Notes: generated from the sequence alone by a model not told the origin. A stretch of 64,000 nt of DNA from Oscillospiraceae bacterium (GCA_017547245.1 JAFYQD010000006.1:1-64000), one strand, 5' to 3'. Positions 35,875 to 45,240 are shown, numbered from the stretch's first letter. A program made the numbers and translations.

Positions 35875-36456
35875 TTATCTCTTATCAATAACCTTATCCA
35901 CCAGGCCATAGGCACAGGCTTCTTCGGCCGACATAAAGTTGTCGCGTTCGGTATCCTTCTGGATGCTTTCCAGCGACTGGCCGGTCTGCTCAGCCAGCAT
36001 GCGGTTGAGCTTATCCTTGATGCGCAGAATGCGGTCGGCGTGGATTTTGATATCGGTGGCCTGACCCTGCATACCGCCCAAAGGCTGATGGATCATAATT
36101 TCGGAATTGGGCAAAGCGTAGCGCTTGCCCTTGGCGCCCGAAGACAGCAGGAAGGCACCCATGGAGGCAGCCATGCCCACACAGATGGTGGAAACATCAC
36201 ACTTGATGTACTGCATGGTGTCATAGATAGCCATGCCTGCGGTGATGGAGCCGCCAGGGCTGTTGATATACAGACTGATGTCCTTATCGGGGTCCTGACC
36301 TTCCAGATAAAGCAGCTGGGCCACAACAAGGCCTGCGGTAACATCGTTGACCTCTTCGCACAGCATGATGATGCGGTCATTCAGCAGACGGGAAAAAATG
36401 TCGTAAGCGCGCTCTCCTCGGTTGGTTTGTTCAATAACGGTTGGTACCAAACTCAC
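35875..36456 (-). CDS. clpP: ATP-dependent Clp protease proteolytic subunit
   Basis: 193 residues from GTG 36456, 8 nt after GGGAGG. An in-frame ATG at 36471 would add five residues and has no site. This start gives the canonical [19 protein letters not shown]. The catalytic triad is Ser98 (VGMAASMGA), His123 (IMIHQPLGG) and an Asp near 172 ([14 protein letters not shown]). The tetradecameric barrel works with ClpX. The operon order tig, clpP, clpX is the usual Firmicutes arrangement, which couples nascent-chain folding with degradation. Confidence 0.97.
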   Translation of the reverse strand: MSLVPTVIEQTNRGERAYDIFSRLLNDRIIMLCEEVNDVTAGLVVAQLLYLEGQDPDKDISLYINSPGGSITAGMAIYDTMQYIKCDVSTICVGMAASMGAFLLSSGAKGKRYALPNSEIMIHQPLGGMQGQATDIKIHADRILRIKDKLNRMLAEQTGQSLESIQKDTERDNFMSAEEACAYGLVDKVIDKR

Positions 36457-36503
36457 AGTGATCCCTCCCATAAGGTATTTTTCATAAAGGGAAAGAAAGC
36501 TGC

Positions 36504-37892
36504 TTATTCAGCAGCTTCTTCCTTCTTGGTGGTCTTCTTTGCAGTAGACTTCTTGGTGGTCTTCTTGGCAGGCTTCTTTTCTTCCTTGGCAGACTTTTCA
36601 GCAACTTCGGTAACTTCAGCGCTGTCACGAACCAGGTCGATAGCCTTCTGAACCTTCAGTTCTTCTTCAATGTTCTTGATTTCGCCGGCGGGCATCAGTT
36701 CCTTCAGCTTGGCAACATCCATGCCGTAGTCCTTAGCCATCTTTTCGATATATTCTTCTACTTCGGCTTCAGCAACGGTCAGGCCTTCCAGCTCGGCAAT
36801 CTTTTCCAGAGCCAGACGAACCTTTACCTGACGGGTAGCCTGTTCGGCAAAGCTGGCCTTCATGTCTTCAACAGTGCTGTTGGTGTACTGGAAGTAGGTT
36901 TCCAGATTCAGACCCTGGCTCTGCAGACGGTAACCGAAGTCCTGAACCATATCTTCGCAGCGGTTGTCGATCATAACCTGAGGAATTTCGCCTTCCATCT
37001 TTTCGATGATGGCAGAAACCAGATCATTTTCCAGATCGGCGTTGCAGCGGTCTTCCTTGCGTTCCAGAATCTTGGCGCTGATGTCCTTCTTCAGTTCTTC
37101 CAGAGTATCAAATTCGCTGATATCCTTGGCAAATTCGTCGTCCAGTTCGGGCAGTTCACGAACCTTCAGGCTGTTCAGCTTGCACTTGAAAACGGCAGGC
37201 TTGCCGGCCAGTTCGGGAGCGTGGTATTCTTCGGGGAAGGTTACGTTTACGTCAAATTCTTCGCCGATGGCCTTGCCAACGATCTGTTCTTCAAAACCGG
37301 GGATAAACTGGCCTGCGCCCAGAACCAGAGGATAATCTTCGCCCTTGCCGCCTTCAAAAGCTACGCCGTCGGCAAAGCCTTCAAAGTTGATGTTGGCGGT
37401 GTCGCCTTCCTGGGCAGCACGGTCGTCAACGTCGATCATACGGCCGGCCTGTTCACGCAGACGGGTCAGTTCGGCTTCCATTTCGTCGTCGGTAACAACG
37501 GCGGTAACCTTTTCAGCCTTGATGCCCTTGTAGTCCTTAACGGAAATTTCGGGCTTTACGGTAAAGGTAGCCTTGAAGGTGAAGCCTTCGGCATTAACTT
37601 CGGTAATTTCGATATCGGCACGGTCAACGGGTTCCAGACCGGCTTCATCCAGAGCCTGTTCGTAGGCTGCGGGATACAGAGCGTTTACGGCATCTTCATA
37701 GAAAACACCTTCGCCGAACATCTTTTCCACCACGCTGCGGGGGGCCTTGCCCTTGCGGAAGCCGGGGATGTTGATCTTCTTGATGTTCTGCTTGAATGCC
37801 TTATCTACGGCAGGCTTGAATTCTTCAGCGCCTACAGAAACGATAAGTTCATGACGGCTGTTTTCCAACTTGTTGGATTCTACGAGTTTCAT
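36504..37892 (-). CDS. tig: Trigger factor (ribosome-associated chaperone)
   Basis: 462 residues. The N-terminal ribosome-binding domain has [21 protein letters not shown], with the G-F-R-K-G-K-x-P signature at 43-50. The FKBP-type PPIase domain contains [18 protein letters not shown]. The helical C-terminal chaperone arms follow. The last 30 residues are an unusual Lys/Thr/Ala tail ([19 protein letters not shown]), about 30 residues beyond a normal Tig end. RBS GGGAGG before ATG 37892. It is the first gene of the tig-clpP-clpX operon. Confidence 0.96.
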   Translation of the reverse strand: MKLVESNKLENSRHELIVSVGAEEFKPAVDKAFKQNIKKINIPGFRKGKAPRSVVEKMFGEGVFYEDAVNALYPAAYEQALDEAGLEPVDRADIEITEVNAEGFTFKATFTVKPEISVKDYKGIKAEKVTAVVTDDEMEAELTRLREQAGRMIDVDDRAAQEGDTANINFEGFADGVAFEGGKGEDYPLVLGAGQFIPGFEEQIVGKAIGEEFDVNVTFPEEYHAPELAGKPAVFKCKLNSLKVRELPELDDEFAKDISEFDTLEELKKDISAKILERKEDRCNADLENDLVSAIIEKMEGEIPQVMIDNRCEDMVQDFGYRLQSQGLNLETYFQYTNSTVEDMKASFAEQATRQVKVRLALEKIAELEGLTVAEAEVEEYIEKMAKDYGMDVAKLKELMPAGEIKNIEEELKVQKAIDLVRDSAEVTEVAEKSAKEEKKPAKKTTKKSTAKKTTKKEEAAE

Positions 37893-37955
37893 TATATACG
37901 TCCTCCCATGAAATGATTCACTGACTAATAAAACATTAGCGTTGTCAACCCTAAA

Positions 37956-37961
37956 ATTATA
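37956..37961 (-). promoter_or_regulatory. Extended -10 promoter of tig
   Basis: Minus strand TGGTATAAT (extended -10, TATAAT at 37956-37961); the -35 is weak. A CTAAT/ATTAG hairpin lies in the leader (37925-37939). Confidence 0.55.
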
Positions 37962-38012
37962 CCACAGTTTTCCTTTGGATTCTACTGCTTTTTAGCATAA
38001 TATATGGGCAAA

Positions 38013-38699
38013 TTATGGCACCAAAACTGGCTTAAAGCCAATAAAATCACCTGAAATCAAGCGGAAGTCGATTCCCATGTATTCACCGTTGATGGCAAAG
38101 CGGTGGGCAGGCCCATGCACATGACCGTAATAGCAGCGGCGAACATTGTTCCGGAACAGCACATCCAGAAATTCGGGGATCATCTGTTCCCCGTAAACGG
38201 GCGGATAGTGCAGAACGGCAATGCGTTCCCCTTCCAGTCCGTCCGCGGCAGCGAAGGAAGCGGCCAATCTGCCGGTTTCGCGAGCGATCAGCCGTGCGTT
38301 GGAAGATTGACCGGTCTCCATCATCCACCCGCGGCTGCCGCAGAAGACCTTTCCTTCGGCCGCGGCACAGTTATTATGCAATATTTTCAGGGTGGTTAAT
38401 CCATTTTGTTCAAAAAAAGCATTCATTTTGGCTGCGGTTGCCCACCAATAGTCGTGGTTGCCCTTCAGCAGCCACTTGGTTCCGGGCAGTTCGTCCAGCC
38501 ACTTCAGGTCGGCCAGACTTTCCTGCAGCGACATGCCCCAGGAAATATCCCCCGCCACAATGACGGTATCCTGAGGCTGTATGGTGTTTTTCCAGTTCTC
38601 TTCCAGCCTGGGGACATAGTCCTTCCACCCATGAAAAACATCCATGGGCTTGGCTGACGAAAACGAGAGATGAAGGTCTCCGATGATATAGGTACTCAC
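38013..38699 (-). CDS. Calcineurin-like metallophosphoesterase
   Basis: 228 residues. All metal-binding blocks are present: GDLHL (7-11), VAGDISWG near 48-55, GNHDYWW near 79-85, and GHVHGPAH near 191-198. These coordinate a dinuclear metal centre. The substrate is not determined; relatives include cyclic-nucleotide and nucleotide phosphodiesterases. No signal peptide. It stands alone between tig and a divergent DUF1540 gene. The 83-nt gap to the plus-strand gene holds no clear promoter for it. Confidence 0.9.
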   Translation of the reverse strand: MSTYIIGDLHLSFSSAKPMDVFHGWKDYVPRLEENWKNTIQPQDTVIVAGDISWGMSLQESLADLKWLDELPGTKWLLKGNHDYWWATAAKMNAFFEQNGLTTLKILHNNCAAAEGKVFCGSRGWMMETGQSSNARLIARETGRLAASFAAADGLEGERIAVLHYPPVYGEQMIPEFLDVLFRNNVRRCYYGHVHGPAHRFAINGEYMGIDFRLISGDFIGFKPVLVP

Positions 38700-38777
38700 G
38701 GGATACTTCCTTTCTTACAGTTGGCAGTGTTTCGGCCGCACAATTGGGCATACTAACGACGAAAGGAGGAATGAAAT

Positions 38778-38939
38778 ATGCAGAACAATCAGATCAACAG
38801 CGGCATCAGCTGCGATGTTAAAAACTGTGTTTACCACGACAAAGGCTGCCACTGCACCGCCGAAAAGGTAAACATCGGTCCCCAGCATGCCAACACCAGT
38901 GCCGATACCATCTGCTCCACCTTCCGTCCCCAGGCTTAA
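38778..38939 (+). CDS. DUF1540 family small Cys-containing protein
   Basis: 53 residues from ATG 38778, 7 nt after AAAGGAGG. The Cys pattern SCDVKNCVYHDKGCHC ... TICSTFRPQA matches DUF1540 (C-x4-5-C-x6-C-x-C ... C). Members are common in clostridia, occur in single or double copies, and are thought to bind a metal; the function is unknown. It is a single-domain copy followed by a strong terminator. Confidence 0.85.
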   Translation: MQNNQINSGISCDVKNCVYHDKGCHCTAEKVNIGPQHANTSADTICSTFRPQA

Positions 38940-38956
38940 CAGCCCAAAGACGCAGG

Positions 38957-38993
38957 CCGGAATGCCGTTTTTCGGGGCATTCCGGTCTTTTTT
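38957..38993 (+). terminator. Terminator of the DUF1540 gene
   Basis: Stem CCGGAATGCC / GGCATTCCGG with a 9-nt loop, then TCTTTTTT. It converges on thrC and may end both transcripts. Confidence 0.85.
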
Positions 38994-40491
38994 ACAGGTT
39001 GATATTCAGGCCCTTGGCAAAGGCGGACAGCATATCCTGCTTTTCGCAGATATTGCTGAAGCGCACTTCCTTTTCACGCAGACCAGCAAGAGGGGCCGGT
39101 ACAGGTTCGCCGGTAACACGGTTGACCGCATCCACGGTGGCAAACTCGTCGGCGGCAGCCTGTGCTTCGGCGGCGTTGACAGCCTGCAGCACGCTGCGGC
39201 TGAATTTATAGGGATTGGCAGTGGAAGCCACCACACGCTTGACACCGCTTTCGGCAGCATGGTACTGGCCTGCCACATTTACGGCCACTGCAGTGTGGGT
39301 ATCCAGCAGATAAGAATAGCTTTCGAAGGTATTGCGGATGGTAACGGCGGTCTGTTCGTCATCACAGCTGCCTGCCCAGAACAGTTCACGGATGCGAACC
39401 ATCAGTTCTTCAGGTACCTTATAGCGCCCGTTTGCCGAAAGCTGAGCCATCAAATCCTTTACCAGTTCGCAGTTTCCGTCCGAAATATGCCACAGCAGAC
39501 GTTCCAGATTGCTGGAGATGAGGATATCCATAGAGGGAGACTGGGTGGCAAAGAAGGGACGGTTGCGGTCATAAACACCGGTGGTGAGGAATTCGGTGAG
39601 AACATCGTTTTTGTTGGAAGCGCAGACCAGACGGCCGATGGGCAGACCCATCTGTTTGGCATAATAGGCGGCCAGAATGTTGCCGAAGTTGCCGGTGGGC
39701 ACCACAATGTCGATCTTGTCGCCAAGGGCAATTTCTTCCGAGGCCAAAAGGTCGCAATAGGCACTTACATAATAAACGATCTGAGGAACCAGACGTCCCC
39801 AGTTGATGGAGTTGGCGCTGGAAAGCATAACCCCCTGTTCGGAAAGGCGGCCGGCCAGTTCACGGTCGGTAAAGATGGCCTTTACGCCGTTCTGGGCATC
39901 GTCAAAGTTGCCGTTGATGCCGCATACCCAAACATTTTCGCCTTCCTGAGTGCGCATCTGCAGCTTCTGCATGGGGCTTACGCCGTTTTCGGGATAGAAC
40001 ACGGCCATCTTGGTACCAGGCACATCACGGAAGCCTTCCAAAGCGGCCTTGCCGGTATCGCCCGAAGTGGCCACCAGAATGACGATTTCACGCTGCTCAT
40101 TAATCTTTTTGGCCGAGGTGACCATCAGACGGGGCAGCAGCTGCAAAGCCATGTCCTTGAAGGCACAGGTGGGGCCATGCCACAGTTCCAACAGATAAGT
40201 ATCATCGTTCAAACGGGAAAGCGGAGCAATGGCGGGGGTGTCAAAGCGCTGACCGTAGGCTCCCTCCACGCAGGCACGAACCTCGGCAGGAGTAAAATCG
40301 GTCAGGAAGCCCTGCAGCACACGGCAGGCACGACCCACATAGTCCAGACGGCTCATAGCCTCAATTTCATCCAAACCGATGGAAGGCAGCTTGGTAGGTA
40401 CAAACAGGCCGCCCTCGGCAGAAATGCCCTGCACAATGGCCGAAGCCGCAGAAACAGATATATTATTGTCACGGGTACTGCAGTAATTCAT
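38992..40491 (-). CDS. thrC: Threonine synthase
   Basis: 499 residues, the long (yeast/E. coli-like) type. It converts O-phosphohomoserine to threonine. The N-terminal YCSTRDNNISVSAASAIVQGISAEGGLFVP segment is diagnostic. The PLP lysine is in HGPTCAFKDMALQ, and LVATSGDTGKAALEGF and PTGNFGNILAAYYAKQMGLP bind the cofactor phosphate. ATG 40491 abuts the TAA of the dipeptidase gene (40492-40494). It is the last gene of the rplS operon. No T-box lies within this gene's start region, because there is no gap. Confidence 0.96.
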   Translation of the reverse strand: MNYCSTRDNNISVSAASAIVQGISAEGGLFVPTKLPSIGLDEIEAMSRLDYVGRACRVLQGFLTDFTPAEVRACVEGAYGQRFDTPAIAPLSRLNDDTYLLELWHGPTCAFKDMALQLLPRLMVTSAKKINEQREIVILVATSGDTGKAALEGFRDVPGTKMAVFYPENGVSPMQKLQMRTQEGENVWVCGINGNFDDAQNGVKAIFTDRELAGRLSEQGVMLSSANSINWGRLVPQIVYYVSAYCDLLASEEIALGDKIDIVVPTGNFGNILAAYYAKQMGLPIGRLVCASNKNDVLTEFLTTGVYDRNRPFFATQSPSMDILISSNLERLLWHISDGNCELVKDLMAQLSANGRYKVPEELMVRIRELFWAGSCDDEQTAVTIRNTFESYSYLLDTHTAVAVNVAGQYHAAESGVKRVVASTANPYKFSRSVLQAVNAAEAQAAADEFATVDAVNRVTGEPVPAPLAGLREKEVRFSNICEKQDMLSAFAKGLNINL

Positions 40492-41436
40492 TTATGGTTC
40501 CTCCCCTACCGCGCTTGCCGCATAACGGGCAAAAAACGCACGGGCATTTTTATAACAGATTTTTTCGGCAAGAGCCGATTCTAATCCCGATTTTATCATA
40601 AGTGATATGGCCGAATCAAGCTTTTCTGACCGATCAAGCCAGAGCGGCAGCGGAGCGCCGTCATAGTCGGAGCCAAGGGCGATATGGTCGGCGCCGCCCA
40701 GGGATACAAAATGGCGTATATGCTCCAGCAGACATTCCACCGGCTGGGCGGGGCCAAGATTGGAGATAAAGTATTCGCAGAAGTTTAGACCCACAATGCC
40801 GCCTGCTTTGACAATGGCACGGAACTGGTCATCGGTAAGGTTGCGCGGATGACCGCAGACGGCACGGGCGTTGGAATGGCTGGCCACAAAGGGACGTGAG
40901 GCCAATTGGGTCACTTCCCAAAATCCTTTGTCCCCCAGATGGGAAACATCCACGATGATGTTGTTTTGTTCCAACAGCGCAATGGCCTGCCGCCCAAAGG
41001 CAGTAAGACCGATATCCTCCGCCTGTCCACCGCCCAGTTCGTTGGCACCGTTCCAGGTCAGGGTAAGCATGCGGACATTGCGTTTGGCCAGCAGAGAAAC
41101 CCGGTCCGGGTTGCCAGCCAGCACCGAACCGCCCTCCACCGTAAGAAAAGCGGCAGGGCATTCCGGTGATGCCAAACAGTCCTTTTCAAGGTCGGCTGCC
41201 TCGGCCATGCGGCCTTTGTGCTGTTCCAGCTGCTTCAGCCAGTAATCATACACACGGTCAAAATATTCCACAGCCGCCGCCCCACGCAGGTTGTCGGGCA
41301 TAAAAACAGCTGTGGCCTGACACCAGCCGTCCTTGCCCAGGCGGCCAAAGCCAAGCTGGGTATGGTCGTTAAACAGGGTCAGGCCTTGTTTTTCACATTC
41401 GGTAAGGGTATCGCAGTGCAGGTCAATGATCCGCAT
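40492..41436 (-). CDS. Membrane dipeptidase family protein (peptidase M19)
   Basis: 314 residues from ATG 41436, 6-7 nt after AAGGAGG. An upstream frame extension to 41460 is rejected. The M19 signature is present: IIDLHCDTLTECE (metal His and Asp), EGG near 100, VDVSHLGDKGFWEV (His) and ASHSNARAVCGHPRNLTDDQ (two His), and GSDYDG (Asp) near the C-terminus. Family members cleave dipeptides, including ones with D-residues. No signal peptide, so it acts in the cytoplasm. It abuts thrC, suggesting a joint amino-acid role. Confidence 0.93.
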   Translation of the reverse strand: MRIIDLHCDTLTECEKQGLTLFNDHTQLGFGRLGKDGWCQATAVFMPDNLRGAAAVEYFDRVYDYWLKQLEQHKGRMAEAADLEKDCLASPECPAAFLTVEGGSVLAGNPDRVSLLAKRNVRMLTLTWNGANELGGGQAEDIGLTAFGRQAIALLEQNNIIVDVSHLGDKGFWEVTQLASRPFVASHSNARAVCGHPRNLTDDQFRAIVKAGGIVGLNFCEYFISNLGPAQPVECLLEHIRHFVSLGGADHIALGSDYDGAPLPLWLDRSEKLDSAISLMIKSGLESALAEKICYKNARAFFARYAASAVGEEP

Positions 41437-41462
41437 GGAAATCCTCCTTGGTGTGGTCAAAA

Positions 41463-41834
41463 TCAGAGCTGAAAGGCATCACACAGGTAGTCGGTCTGCC
41501 AGTCTTCGGGGGCATCCCCATCGGCCTCGATAAGAAACAAATCAAATCGGGGCTGCATGGTCTGCTGCCACTCGGAATGCTCTTCCAAAAAAGCATATGC
41601 GGCAGCAATCACCTTTTTGCGTTTGGCGGCAGTTACACTTTCCACCGGCGAAACCATACCGCCTTTTTTACGGGTACGCACCTCCACAAAGGCCAGTATT
41701 TCATCCTTTGCGGCTACAATATCCAGTTCTCCCCCACGGCAGTGGAAATTACGGGCAATAATCCGGTAGCCTTTTTCTTGCAGAAAATCAGCTGCCAGCT
41801 CTTCCCCCGCCTTTCCCCTTTGGGCGGCGGTCAT
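41463..41834 (-). CDS. YraN/UPF0102 family endonuclease-fold protein
   Basis: 123 residues. RGKAGEELAADFLQEKGYRIIARNFHCRGGELDIVA and FVEVRTRKKG form the restriction-endonuclease-like core (E...D...E-x-R). The family is small, conserved next to rnhB in many bacteria, and of uncertain role in DNA handling. Its start overlaps the rnhB stop by 4 nt (41831-41834), supporting coupling. The C-terminal tail is short. Confidence 0.9.
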   Translation of the reverse strand: MTAAQRGKAGEELAADFLQEKGYRIIARNFHCRGGELDIVAAKDEILAFVEVRTRKKGGMVSPVESVTAAKRKKVIAAAYAFLEEHSEWQQTMQPRFDLFLIEADGDAPEDWQTDYLCDAFQL

Positions 41835-42466
41835 GCTTTATCCCCCAAAATCTTGCCCAAAAAGCTGGGACGATGGATGGGGCTGGGGCCATGTTCACGC
41901 AGCATCTGACAATGCAGAGCTGTTCCATAACCCTTGTGTTTTTCAAACTGATACTGGGGATACTGTGCAGCCTGTTCCAGCATATAACGGTCTCGGCTGA
42001 CCTTTGCCAAAATGGAGGCAGCGGCCACAGCGGCCGAAGTGGCGTCGCCCTTGACCACAAGGCGCACATCGCCCTGTATACCGGGATGGCGGTTGCCGTC
42101 CACCAAAATTATGTCGGGGACAGAGGGCAGCTTGGCGCAAAGATCCTGATAGGCACGGTTCATGGCCAAAAAGGTGGCATTAAGGATATTATGCTCCTCA
42201 ATTTCTTCCACGCTTGCCCAGCCCACACCGCAGTATGCGTGGGCCATCAGTTCCTCAAACAGTTCTTCCCTGCGCTTTTCGCTCAGCTTTTTGGAATCGT
42301 TGAGGCGCGAAGGGCAAAACCCCTGGGGCAAAACGCAGGCACCAGCGCAGACCGGGCCGGCCAACGGGCCTCTTCCGGCTTCGTCCACGCCGCATAACAC
42401 AAGAGCCGTGCCTTGGCACAGCTCCTGATCGTAAGCAAATAAATTGTTGGGGGTATCGTTTTTCAT
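41831..42466 (-). CDS. rnhB: Ribonuclease HII
   Basis: 211 residues. It cuts RNA strands and single ribonucleotides in DNA. CGVDEAGRGPLAGPVCAGACVL holds the first acidic residues; NDSKKLSEKRREELFEEL follows; VDGN and GDATSAAVAAASILAKVSRDRYM hold the later acidic residues. ATG 42466 follows GGAG at 8 nt; the GTG 42475 alternative overlaps the rbgA stop. It is read through from rbgA with 5 nt between the two genes. Confidence 0.96.
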   Translation of the reverse strand: MKNDTPNNLFAYDQELCQGTALVLCGVDEAGRGPLAGPVCAGACVLPQGFCPSRLNDSKKLSEKRREELFEELMAHAYCGVGWASVEEIEEHNILNATFLAMNRAYQDLCAKLPSVPDIILVDGNRHPGIQGDVRLVVKGDATSAAVAAASILAKVSRDRYMLEQAAQYPQYQFEKHKGYGTALHCQMLREHGPSPIHRPSFLGKILGDKA

Positions 42467-42471
42467 GACGA

Positions 42472-43350
42472 TCACTCCTTGGTTTTGGGCGGTTGCTCCA
42501 GCGAGATACGTCCAACCGTACCTGCACGGAATTCGTCCACCACAGTGATGGCTGCACGTTCGGTGTTGATTTCTCCGCCCGAAATGAGCATGCCGCGGCG
42601 TCGGCCGATGGCCTGCAGGATGTCGTAACCGCTGCCTTCCAATTCGGCAGGTTCCAGCTTATAACGGGCCGAAAGCATGCTGCCGTAGTTCTGCTCGGTC
42701 AAAACCTCCAGCAGACGGGCTGCCAGACGTTCCACATCCAGAATGTCATCCTTGACGGCACCGGTAAAGGCCAAACGTTCACCAACAGTCTGGTCTTCAA
42801 ACTTGGGCCAAAGAACACCGGGCATATCCAGCAGTTCCACACCCTTGTCAAGGGTGACCCACTGCTTGCCGCGGGTAACACCGGGGCGGTCTTCCACCTT
42901 GGCACGGCGGCTGCCTGCCAAACGGTTGATCAGCGAAGACTTGCCCACGTTGGGGATGCCAACAATCATCATACGGATGGGGCGGCCCTTCATGCCCTTC
43001 TTTTCCCAGCGGGCAATTTGTTCCTTAAGCGCACCGCGCACCAGAGGCAAAAAGGCGTTCAGACCCTTGCCGCTGCGGCAGTCGGTGGCTATGGCAGGAA
43101 TGCCCTGCTGGGCATACCAGGCGATCCAGCGCTTGGTAACCGCATCGCTGGCAGCATCGCACTTGTTCAGCAGCACAACACGGGGTTTCTGACCAACAAT
43201 GCGGTCAATTTCGGGGTTGCGGCTGCTCATGGGGATGCGGGCATCGGTCAGTTCCACCACAATATCGACCAACTTAAGGTTGGACTGCATCATACGGCGG
43301 GTTTTGGCCATATGCCCCGGAAACCACTGAACAGAAATTTCTTCGGTCAT
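42472..43350 (-). CDS. rbgA: Ribosome biogenesis GTPase RbgA (YlqF)
   Basis: 292 residues. It is a circularly permuted GTPase that completes the 50S subunit. WFPGHMAKTRRMMQ at the start is family-specific. NKCD (G4, near residue 62) precedes the P-loop VGIPNVGKSSLINRLAG (G1), and DRPGVTRGKQWV and LLDMPGVLWPKFED (G3) follow, giving the permuted order. It lies between lepB and rnhB, as in B. subtilis. ATG 43350 follows AAAGGAG. Confidence 0.96.
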   Translation of the reverse strand: MTEEISVQWFPGHMAKTRRMMQSNLKLVDIVVELTDARIPMSSRNPEIDRIVGQKPRVVLLNKCDAASDAVTKRWIAWYAQQGIPAIATDCRSGKGLNAFLPLVRGALKEQIARWEKKGMKGRPIRMMIVGIPNVGKSSLINRLAGSRRAKVEDRPGVTRGKQWVTLDKGVELLDMPGVLWPKFEDQTVGERLAFTGAVKDDILDVERLAARLLEVLTEQNYGSMLSARYKLEPAELEGSGYDILQAIGRRRGMLISGGEINTERAAITVVDEFRAGTVGRISLEQPPKTKE

Positions 43351-43392
43351 GTCAATCCACTCCTTTCGCTGATGGTTTCAAAAAACGGCTGC

Positions 43393-43941
43393 TTAGCCAA
43401 TAAAGCCAAGCTTATCCAGAGGGAATATCTGCCACCAGGCACGGCCCAGAATCAGGCGTTCATCCACCATGCCGATGCTCTGGAAGCGGCTGTCGCGGGA
43501 ATTGTTGCGGTTGTCGCCCATCACAAAAACATGACCTTCGGGAACGGTGGCAGGATATTCAATGTTGCCTTCTTCCTTGGTCTGTTCATAGATGTAGGGT
43601 TCGTCCAAAACAACGCCGTCTACCGAAACTTCGCCGGTTTCAAAGTTGATGTCAACGGTCTGGCCTTCGGTAGCGATAACACGCTTGATCAGATTTTCTT
43701 CTCCGCCATATTTTTCGGCAAACACAACGATGTCACCCTGCTTGGGGCTGTAGGCCAGGTCAGAGATGAGCATGCGGTCGGCATCGTGGTAGGTAGGCAG
43801 CATGGAACTGCCCGAAACCACGGCGGTGCGTGCCACAAAGGTAAAGATCAGAATAACGGCAACTGTGGCCCAAACCAGGGTTTCCATCCATTCCATGATC
43901 TCTTTTTTCAGGGAGAAGGGTTTCTTTTCTTTCTTAGCCAT
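43393..43941 (-). CDS. lepB: Signal peptidase I
   Basis: 182 residues. It removes signal peptides from secreted proteins, such as the large ones in this window, at the outer face of the membrane. A basic N-terminus (MAKKEKKP) and one membrane segment (about 20-40) precede the catalytic Ser46 in SGSSMLPTY. The catalytic Lys86 is in ENLIKRVIATEGQ. The GDNRNNSRDSRFQ box is the family C-terminal signature. It follows rplS with a terminator hairpin in between, so read-through or a weak promoter must feed it. Confidence 0.96.
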   Translation of the reverse strand: MAKKEKKPFSLKKEIMEWMETLVWATVAVILIFTFVARTAVVSGSSMLPTYHDADRMLISDLAYSPKQGDIVVFAEKYGGEENLIKRVIATEGQTVDINFETGEVSVDGVVLDEPYIYEQTKEEGNIEYPATVPEGHVFVMGDNRNNSRDSRFQSIGMVDERLILGRAWWQIFPLDKLGFIG

Positions 43942-44018
43942 AAAAAATCACACTCGCCTTTCACAAACGGGAAAAACCCGCCGGTGTAATATTATGCCGC
44001 TGAATATTTGTGGATAGC

Positions 44019-44046
44019 AAAAAAGGGACGCAAAACGTCCCTTTTC
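44019..44046 (-). terminator. Terminator or attenuator after rplS
   Basis: Minus-strand stem AAAAGGGACG / CGTCCCTTTT followed by TT, just after the rplS stop. lepB lies 77 nt further on, so partial read-through is likely. Confidence 0.8.
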
Positions 44047-44055
44047 CACACGCGG

Positions 44056-44400
44056 TCAGCGGATAGCTTCTTTAACTTTGGCAGCCTTGCCAACACGGCC
44101 ACGCAGGTAGTACAGCTTGCCGCGGCGTACCTTACCGGAGCGGACGAGTTCTACCTTTTCAATGTTGGGGGAATGTACAGGGAATACACGTTCCACGCCA
44201 ACACCGTGGGACAAACGACGAACGGTAAAGGTTTCGTTGATGCCACCGTGCTTCTTGGCAATTACAGTGCCTTCAAAGGTCTGTACTCTCTGGCGGTCGC
44301 CTTCCTTGATCCATACATGGACGCGAACAGTGTCGCCGACCTTAACTTCGGGTGCATTTTCCTTCAAGCTACCCTGAGAAATGAGTTTCAAAGCATCCAT
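44056..44400 (-). CDS. rplS: 50S ribosomal protein L19
   Basis: 114 residues from ATG 44400, which has AAAGGAGG in front; a longer frame start at 44430 runs through that site and is rejected. The sequence [52 protein letters not shown] and [16 protein letters not shown] are L19 signatures. L19 lies at the 30S-50S interface. A strong promoter (44535-44563) and a structured 128-nt leader precede it. Confidence 0.97.
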   Translation of the reverse strand: MDALKLISQGSLKENAPEVKVGDTVRVHVWIKEGDRQRVQTFEGTVIAKKHGGINETFTVRRLSHGVGVERVFPVHSPNIEKVELVRSGKVRRGKLYYLRGRVGKAAKVKEAIR

Positions 44401-44528
44401 TGATACTTCCTCCTTTAGATTTCCGAACATTCATACCCGACTTATATATGCGGTAGCGGACTGCCCGTTTTGGTGTGCGGCTTAGCCGCCATCAAACCCT
44501 GCTGACATTAAGACAGCAGTACTCATGC
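44401..44528 (-). ncRNA. Structured leader of rplS (L19 leader candidate)
   Basis: From the predicted start near 44528 to the rplS start, the minus-strand RNA can form CTGCTGTC...GTCAGCAG and GGCGGCTAAGCCGC hairpins, then a third GCGG-type stem. B. subtilis rplS has a known L19 leader; I cannot align this one to it without a covariance model. It probably controls L19 synthesis. Confidence 0.4.
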
Positions 44529-44534
44529 TTTGGT

Positions 44535-44563
44535 ATAATACCATAACTATAGTTAAAATGCAA
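44535..44563 (-). promoter_or_regulatory. Promoter of rplS
   Basis: Minus strand TTGCAT (44558-44563), N17, TATTAT (44535-44540). It drives rplS and probably the lepB-rbgA-rnhB-yraN-dipeptidase-thrC series. Confidence 0.75.
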
Positions 44564-44580
44564 GGTTTTTCGCAAAATTT

Positions 44581-45240
44581 TCAGGCAAAATCCTGAAAAT
44601 CTTTGTCGAGAACCCGCAGACGCATCACCTGTACCGGAACAGGTTCCAAACCGCTGTGCTGCCAGAATGCCTGCAGCACCAGGTTGGGGTTGATGTTCAT
44701 GGTGTTGCCGGCTGCCAGACGCAGGTCGGCGGTGGCATTTTCGTCCGAAAAAGCGGTATCCAGCAGTTCCATCAGCGGTGCAATATCCACGGTGCTTAGG
44801 CTGCGCTTGGTCTTCTTTTCCACCACAATCTCGCTTTGGGCGCAGAAATTGCGGAAGGCCTGCTGCAAAGCGTCGCTTTCCTGCTGTGCCCAGAAGGTGA
44901 TGCGAAAATCGGCCCAAGTAATGACCTTGGGGTCCATGCCCACAGGGGCTGCAGCTTTGATCTGAATATCGGGGGTAAGGCAGGCATTGAGGCGGTCGGC
45001 CACCTCCTGCATGTCAAACTCATCGGGCAGCAGGCGGAAGTCCATAAACTCGCATTGGCTTTCAAATCCCAGCGAAAGGGGCAGCGCAAAGGTGGTGTAG
45101 ATATGACGGTTAAAGCCTTCGGTATACCACACCGGCAGACCGCTGCGCTTGAGGGCACGGGTCATAAAACGCATCATATCCAGGTGAGAGATAAAACGGG
45201 CTCTTCCTGTTTTGGTATAAAACACACGAACGTTCATCAT
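44581..45240 (-). CDS. Radical-SAM-linked protein (DUF2344/TIGR03936 type)
   Basis: 219 residues from ATG 45240, which overlaps the upstream stop by 4 nt (ATGA at 45237-45240); ATG 45237 is another choice. It begins MNVRVFYTKTGRARFISHLDMMRFM and contains YTEGFNRHIYTTFALPLSLGFES, both typical of the protein that pairs with TIGR03960 radical-SAM enzymes. No catalytic motif is recognised. It probably binds the partner or its RNA/protein substrate; the pair's reaction is unknown. Confidence 0.88.
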   Translation of the reverse strand: MMNVRVFYTKTGRARFISHLDMMRFMTRALKRSGLPVWYTEGFNRHIYTTFALPLSLGFESQCEFMDFRLLPDEFDMQEVADRLNACLTPDIQIKAAAPVGMDPKVITWADFRITFWAQQESDALQQAFRNFCAQSEIVVEKKTKRSLSTVDIAPLMELLDTAFSDENATADLRLAAGNTMNINPNLVLQAFWQHSGLEPVPVQVMRLRVLDKDFQDFA

